Source: JAWLCG01 sp041687295 (GTDB taxonomy: Bacteria; Planctomycetota; Phycisphaerae; SM23-33; FEN-1343). Taken from it: a stretch of DNA of 7,908 nt. The DNA lies in the NCBI GenBank assembly GCA_041687295.1, contig JAWLCG010000234.1, positions 1 to 7,908 of the forward strand. The letters are read 5' to 3'. Position numbers and translations under genes: made by a program. Positions 5,658 through 7,908 of this stretch are shown here, one piece after another. The stretch's first letter is position 1; each line of letters opens with the position of its first letter. The notes under the pieces are model-generated. The model was not told the DNA's origin. It worked only from the letters and a program-made list of their open reading frames with translations, and did not search any database.

Positions 5658-6524
5658 ATGCGGATCGGTACGATGATTCTCTGCTCGCTGGCGTGCATGC
5701 ATCTGTCCGCCCTGGCCTTGGCCGCGTCCTACACGCTGGCCCCCACCGAGGACGTCTCGATCGACGGGGGCAGCCCCGACACGAATTTCCAGAACGAGGG
5801 CATCGACAGCCAGTACGGCGTCACGAGCTGCATCGTCGGGAGCCGCGAGATGTTCATGCTGCAGTGGGACAACCTGCCCTTCGGCCACTACGCCGTCGGC
5901 GACGCCACGCTGACGGTTCGCTTCGCGTGGGTCCAGGCGCATGCCAACGTGGCCATCTCGCTGTTCGAACTGGTCGGCGGGCGGTTCGAGGAGGACACCG
6001 TCACCTACAACAGCTACGTCACCTCCGGGGGCATTACCAGCGTGCTGGGCGAGATGTTGACACCGCCGACCGCCGAGAGCGGCTTCGTGGATTTCACGGT
6101 CCCGCAGGCGGCCCTGCAGAAGCTGCTGGACCGCACGGTGGATGGCCTGGCGTTGTACGCGCCGGGCACCCTCAACGCCAACCACTGCATCAAGCCCAAG
6201 GAGATCGCGGTCGTCACCTCGGCCTACGTGCCGTGGCTGCGGTTCGAGGCCAGGCCGGCCGCCGCACTGGGCGACGCCAACGCCGACGGGCGCGTCGACG
6301 ACGCCGACCTGAACCTGGTGCTGGCCCACTGGGGCGACTATCCCCGCGTCTGGGGCGAGGGCGACTTCAACGACGACTACCGCGTCGACGACCAGGACCT
6401 CTCCATCCTGCTGGGCAACTGGGGCGCGGGCATAAGCGTCCCCGAGCCGGCCAGTGGCGGCCTGCTGGCCGTGGCGACGGCCGTTCTTTGCCGGCGGCCG
6501 AGGAAGTCCCGGCCGCGCCGCTAA
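5658..6524 (+). CDS. Exported DNRLRE-like / dockerin / PEP-CTERM protein
   Basis: A 288-residue secreted protein of unknown specific function. A signal peptide spans about 1-23 (MRIGTMILCSLACMHLSALA, then LAA before SYTL). Residues about 25-198 form a beta-rich region opening with EDVSIDGGSPDTNFQN (31-46), like the start of DNRLRE domains found in surface proteins. Two calcium-loop repeats make a dockerin doublet: GDANADGRVDDADLNLVLAHWG (starting 205; ligand positions D206, N208, D210, D214/D217) and GDFNDDYRVDDQDLSILLGNWG (starting 235; D236, N238, D240, D244/D247). The tail is a PEP-CTERM sorting signal: VPEPAS (261-266), a hydrophobic stretch GGLLAVATAVLC (267-278), then an Arg-rich end. 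Such tails are thought to be cut by an exosortase. ATG 5658 has GAAGGAG (5644-5650) seven bases upstream. Three cysteines outside the signal peptide and the tail (C58, C177 and none further in the dockerin) leave one possible disulfide. Confidence 0.9.
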   Translation: MRIGTMILCSLACMHLSALALAASYTLAPTEDVSIDGGSPDTNFQNEGIDSQYGVTSCIVGSREMFMLQWDNLPFGHYAVGDATLTVRFAWVQAHANVAISLFELVGGRFEEDTVTYNSYVTSGGITSVLGEMLTPPTAESGFVDFTVPQAALQKLLDRTVDGLALYAPGTLNANHCIKPKEIAVVTSAYVPWLRFEARPAAALGDANADGRVDDADLNLVLAHWGDYPRVWGEGDFNDDYRVDDQDLSILLGNWGAGISVPEPASGGLLAVATAVLCRRPRKSRPRR

Positions 6525-6528
6525 GCGC

Positions 6529-6620
6529 GTAGGCTGGGACAGAGCGAAGCGGCGTCCCACCTTGGGCCTTCCTCGGGACAGCGGGAAGGTGGGGCTTCGC
6601 TTCGCTGCGCCCCAGCCTAC
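6529..6620. repeat. BIME-like inverted pair of REP units, pair 2
   Basis: The left arm 6529-6563 is the 35-base GTAGGCTGGG unit, identical over its length to the left arm at 5438-5472. A 22-base spacer (6564-6585) follows, then a 35-base inverted arm (6586-6620) whose complement begins GTAGGCTGGGGCGCAGCG and ends CCCCACCTT. Both arms have an intact GTAG foot. The pair can fold into one long hairpin just after the dockerin gene stop codon (6522-6524). Confidence 0.8.
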
Positions 6621-6636
6621 GGCGCAGGCCGTCTTC

Positions 6637-6660
6637 GTAGGCTGGGGCGCAGCCCCACCT
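6637..6660 (+). repeat. Short REP-like hairpin with GTAG foot
   Basis: GTAG (6637-6640) is followed by GG(C)TGGGGC, loop GCA, and GCCCCACC: the same stem with a bulged C as the 35-base units but with the AGCG-A-AGCG loop deleted. It follows the inverted pair after 16 bases, so the spacer 6525-6804 holds three REP arms, one further hairpin (6706-6723) and a candidate promoter, and no gene. Confidence 0.7.
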
Positions 6661-6705
6661 CTGCCCGGGCCAGGGATGCCCTGGGCAACCCTGGCTGCAA
6701 TCGAT

Positions 6706-6723
6706 GGCGGGCGGTGCCCGCCC
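6706..6723. repeat. Hairpin, inverted copy of the repeat ending the GH130 gene
   Basis: GGCGGGCGGTGCCCGCCC is the exact reverse complement of 7851-7868. It folds on itself (GCGGGC/GCCCGC with loop GGT, 6708-6722 region). Unlike its partner it lacks the CTAC that would be a reverse-strand GTAG foot; the bases after it are GCGGG. Confidence 0.7.
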
Positions 6724-6730
6724 GCGGGCC

Positions 6731-6759
6731 TTCACATCGCGCCGCGTCGGCCCTACCAT
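6731..6759 (+). promoter_or_regulatory. Candidate promoter for the GH130 gene
   Basis: TTCACA (6731-6736, 5/6) and TACCAT (6754-6759, 4/6) stand 17 bases apart. Initiation near 6766 leaves a leader of about 39 bases with the purine-rich ribosome site AAAGGGGGGA (6791-6800). Confidence 0.4.
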
Positions 6760-6804
6760 TGTCTGGACACGCAAAGGCCGCTGACTGACGAAAGGGGGGA
6801 CGCT

Positions 6805-7851
6805 ATGCCCGTGGAGCGGTTCGGCGAGAATCCGCTGATTCGGCCGGAGGATATTGCACCCACGCGGGAGGACCTGGAGGTCTACTGCGTGATCAACCCG
6901 GGGGCTATCCGCATCGGCGATGAGGTGCTGCTGCTGCTGCGCGTCGGGGAGAAGCCGCGCGACGAGGAGGGCTACGTCTCGAGCCTGATCTACGACCACG
7001 AGGCCGACGAACTGGTCGTGCGGCGGATCCGGCGGGACAACCCCGACCTCACCCAGCCGGACAATCGCGGGTTCTTCCTGCACGGCAAGATGCTGCTGAG
7101 CAGCCTTTCGCACCTCCGCCTCGCCCGCAGCCGAGACCTGGTGCACTGGGACATTGCGCCGGCCCCGGCCATCGCGCCCACCACCGAGTGGGAGAGCTAT
7201 GGCTGTGAGGATGCGCGGATCTGCACCCTCGACGGGCGGTACTACGTCACCTACACGGCCGCCAGCCACCTGGGCATCAACGTGATGCTGGCAGTGACGG
7301 ACGACTTTGAGACCTTCGAGAAGCTCGGCATCATCGCGACGACCTTCAATAAGGACGTGTGCCTCTTCCCCGAGACGATCCACGGGCAGTACATCTGCCG
7401 GCATCGGCCCTTCCGCACCGAATTCAACGACCCGTGCATCTGGACGGCCAAGGGGCCCGACCTGCTGCACTGGGGCGAGCACAGCGTGCTGCATCGGCCC
7501 GTGCCGGGCACGTGGGAGGCCCAGCGCGTGGGTTGCGGCGGCACGCCCATCCGCACGCCGGCCGGCTGGCTGGAGATCCACCACGCCGCCGACCACAACG
7601 GGCGATACTGCCTCGGGGCCATGCTCAGCGACCTGGAGCACCCCGAGATCATGTCGGCCAAGTCCGAGCAGCCCATCTTGGAGCCGGCCGAGGAGTATGA
7701 GCTGCACGGCGTCTTCAGCGAGTGCGTCTTCAGCAACGGCGTGGTGGACTACGAGGATGGCCGGCTGATCGTTTTTTACGGCGGGGCCGACACCGTCACC
7801 TGCGCCGCCGCCACGACCGTCACCGACATGATCGCCGCCACCGGGATGTAG
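6805..7851 (+). CDS. Glycoside hydrolase family 130 enzyme (mannoside phosphorylase-like)
   Basis: A 348-residue cytosolic protein of the five-bladed beta-propeller family GH130, whose characterised members mostly split beta-mannosides with inorganic phosphate to give mannose 1-phosphate; some are plain hydrolases. Visible blocks are NPLIRPEDI (9-17), INPGAI (30-35) with LLLRV (43-47), GCEDARI (133-139, where D136 is the expected catalytic acid in the family's EDxR motif), NKDVCLFPE (182-190), CRHRPF (198-203), VGCGGTPIRTPAGWLEIHHA (242-261), LEPAEEYE (292-299) and VFYGGADT (323-330). The residues usually tied to phosphate binding (R46, R138, H260-type positions) are present, favouring a phosphorylase, but I cannot assign the subfamily or sugar. 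No signal peptide is seen. The ATG was chosen for its adjacent SD and because the family similarity starts at NPL; the open frame extends upstream to 6454 only through repeats. No transporter or other carbohydrate gene is next to it. Confidence 0.9.
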   Translation: MPVERFGENPLIRPEDIAPTREDLEVYCVINPGAIRIGDEVLLLLRVGEKPRDEEGYVSSLIYDHEADELVVRRIRRDNPDLTQPDNRGFFLHGKMLLSSLSHLRLARSRDLVHWDIAPAPAIAPTTEWESYGCEDARICTLDGRYYVTYTAASHLGINVMLAVTDDFETFEKLGIIATTFNKDVCLFPETIHGQYICRHRPFRTEFNDPCIWTAKGPDLLHWGEHSVLHRPVPGTWEAQRVGCGGTPIRTPAGWLEIHHAADHNGRYCLGAMLSDLEHPEIMSAKSEQPILEPAEEYELHGVFSECVFSNGVVDYEDGRLIVFYGGADTVTCAAATTVTDMIAATGM

Positions 7852-7868
7852 GGCGGGCACCGCCCGCC
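7848..7868 (+). repeat. REP-like hairpin with GTAG foot overlapping the GH130 stop
   Basis: GTAG (7848-7851) leads directly into a perfect 6-bp stem GGCGGG/CCCGCC (7852-7857 and 7863-7868) with loop CACCG. The TAG of GTAG is the stop codon of the GH130 gene. Bases 7851-7868 are the exact reverse complement of 6706-6723. It can also serve as a terminator-like stem, although no T run follows. Confidence 0.7.
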
Positions 7869-7881
7869 GCGAAGGCGTGGA

Positions 7882-7898
7882 GGCCCACAGTGTGGCCC
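7882..7898. repeat. Imperfect stem-loop near the right edge
   Basis: GGCC(C)AC and GTGGCC pair (7882-7888 with 7892-7897) around loop AGT with one bulged C. It may be a further palindromic repeat cut near the window end. No gene is visible in 7852-7908. Confidence 0.35.
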
Positions 7899-7908
7899 GG
7901 CGCCCTCG

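Noticed and set aside
5658..6524. Cellulosome component because of the dockerin doublet
   Set aside because: There is no cohesin, cellulase or carbohydrate-binding module in the window. Dockerin-like repeats are common in planctomycete exported proteins without cellulosomes.
6454..6804. Upstream extension of the GH130 reading frame
   Set aside because: The added residues translate the end of the dockerin gene and REP repeats. GH130 similarity and the ribosome site both point to ATG 6805.
6367..7860. 497-residue reverse frame opposite GH130, and similar ones at 5412-6560 and 4322-5119
   Set aside because: These are antisense low-complexity frames with no ribosome site or family motif, overlapping genes supported by motifs.
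1958..7868. CRISPR array made of the repeated 35-base units
   Set aside because: The units are kilobases apart, occur in both orientations and lie at gene ends, with no regular spacers or cas genes.

Overview
The window looks like chromosomal DNA from a planctomycete (Planctomycetota, probably near Phycisphaerae). Base composition is very GC-rich. One gene encodes a secreted protein with a DNRLRE-like N-terminal part, a dockerin-type calcium-binding doublet and a PEP-CTERM tail, a combination common in that phylum. Other genes are a cobA-hemD fusion, a PilZ protein, a GH130 enzyme and many short intergenic palindromes. The taxonomy is inference. A run of ten Ns (2981-2990) shows this is a scaffolded, possibly metagenomic, assembly.

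Layout. Positions 1-95 hold a cluster of GC hairpins. A forward pair follows: an M20 family amidohydrolase (291-1460) and a GNAT acetyltransferase (1488-1961). These converge on a reverse-strand block: PilZ protein (2735-2370), its terminator, a promoter, tRNA-Gln(CUG) (2173-2103) and the tRNA terminator (2097-2055). The 342-base spacer 2736-3077 contains a strong interrupted palindrome that ends at the N gap. Forward again come cobA-hemD (3078-4655), which shares a GTGA overlap with a PhnP-like metallo-beta-lactamase-fold hydrolase (4652-5428), then the dockerin/PEP-CTERM protein (5658-6524) and a GH130 glycoside phosphorylase/hydrolase (6805-7851).

How the genes relate. The window is mostly housekeeping and accessory metabolism, not one pathway. 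CobA-HemD makes uroporphyrinogen III and methylates it to precorrin-2, the branch toward siroheme or cobalamin. The coupled MBL hydrolase has no obvious link to that pathway. PilZ points to cyclic-di-GMP signalling, the dockerin protein to an exported surface-linked product, and GH130 to intracellular processing of mannosides or similar sugars. No defence system, CRISPR array, transposase or phage gene is visible.

The most notable signal is a dispersed set of short hairpins that begin with the tetranucleotide GTAG, the layout of REP elements mobilised by REP-associated tyrosine transposases (RAYTs). At least seven copies or arms are present. Two form inverted pairs (BIME-like) with identical 22-base spacers. 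One lies in frame inside the hemD part of the fusion gene. Two supply the stop codon of the preceding gene through the TAG of GTAG.
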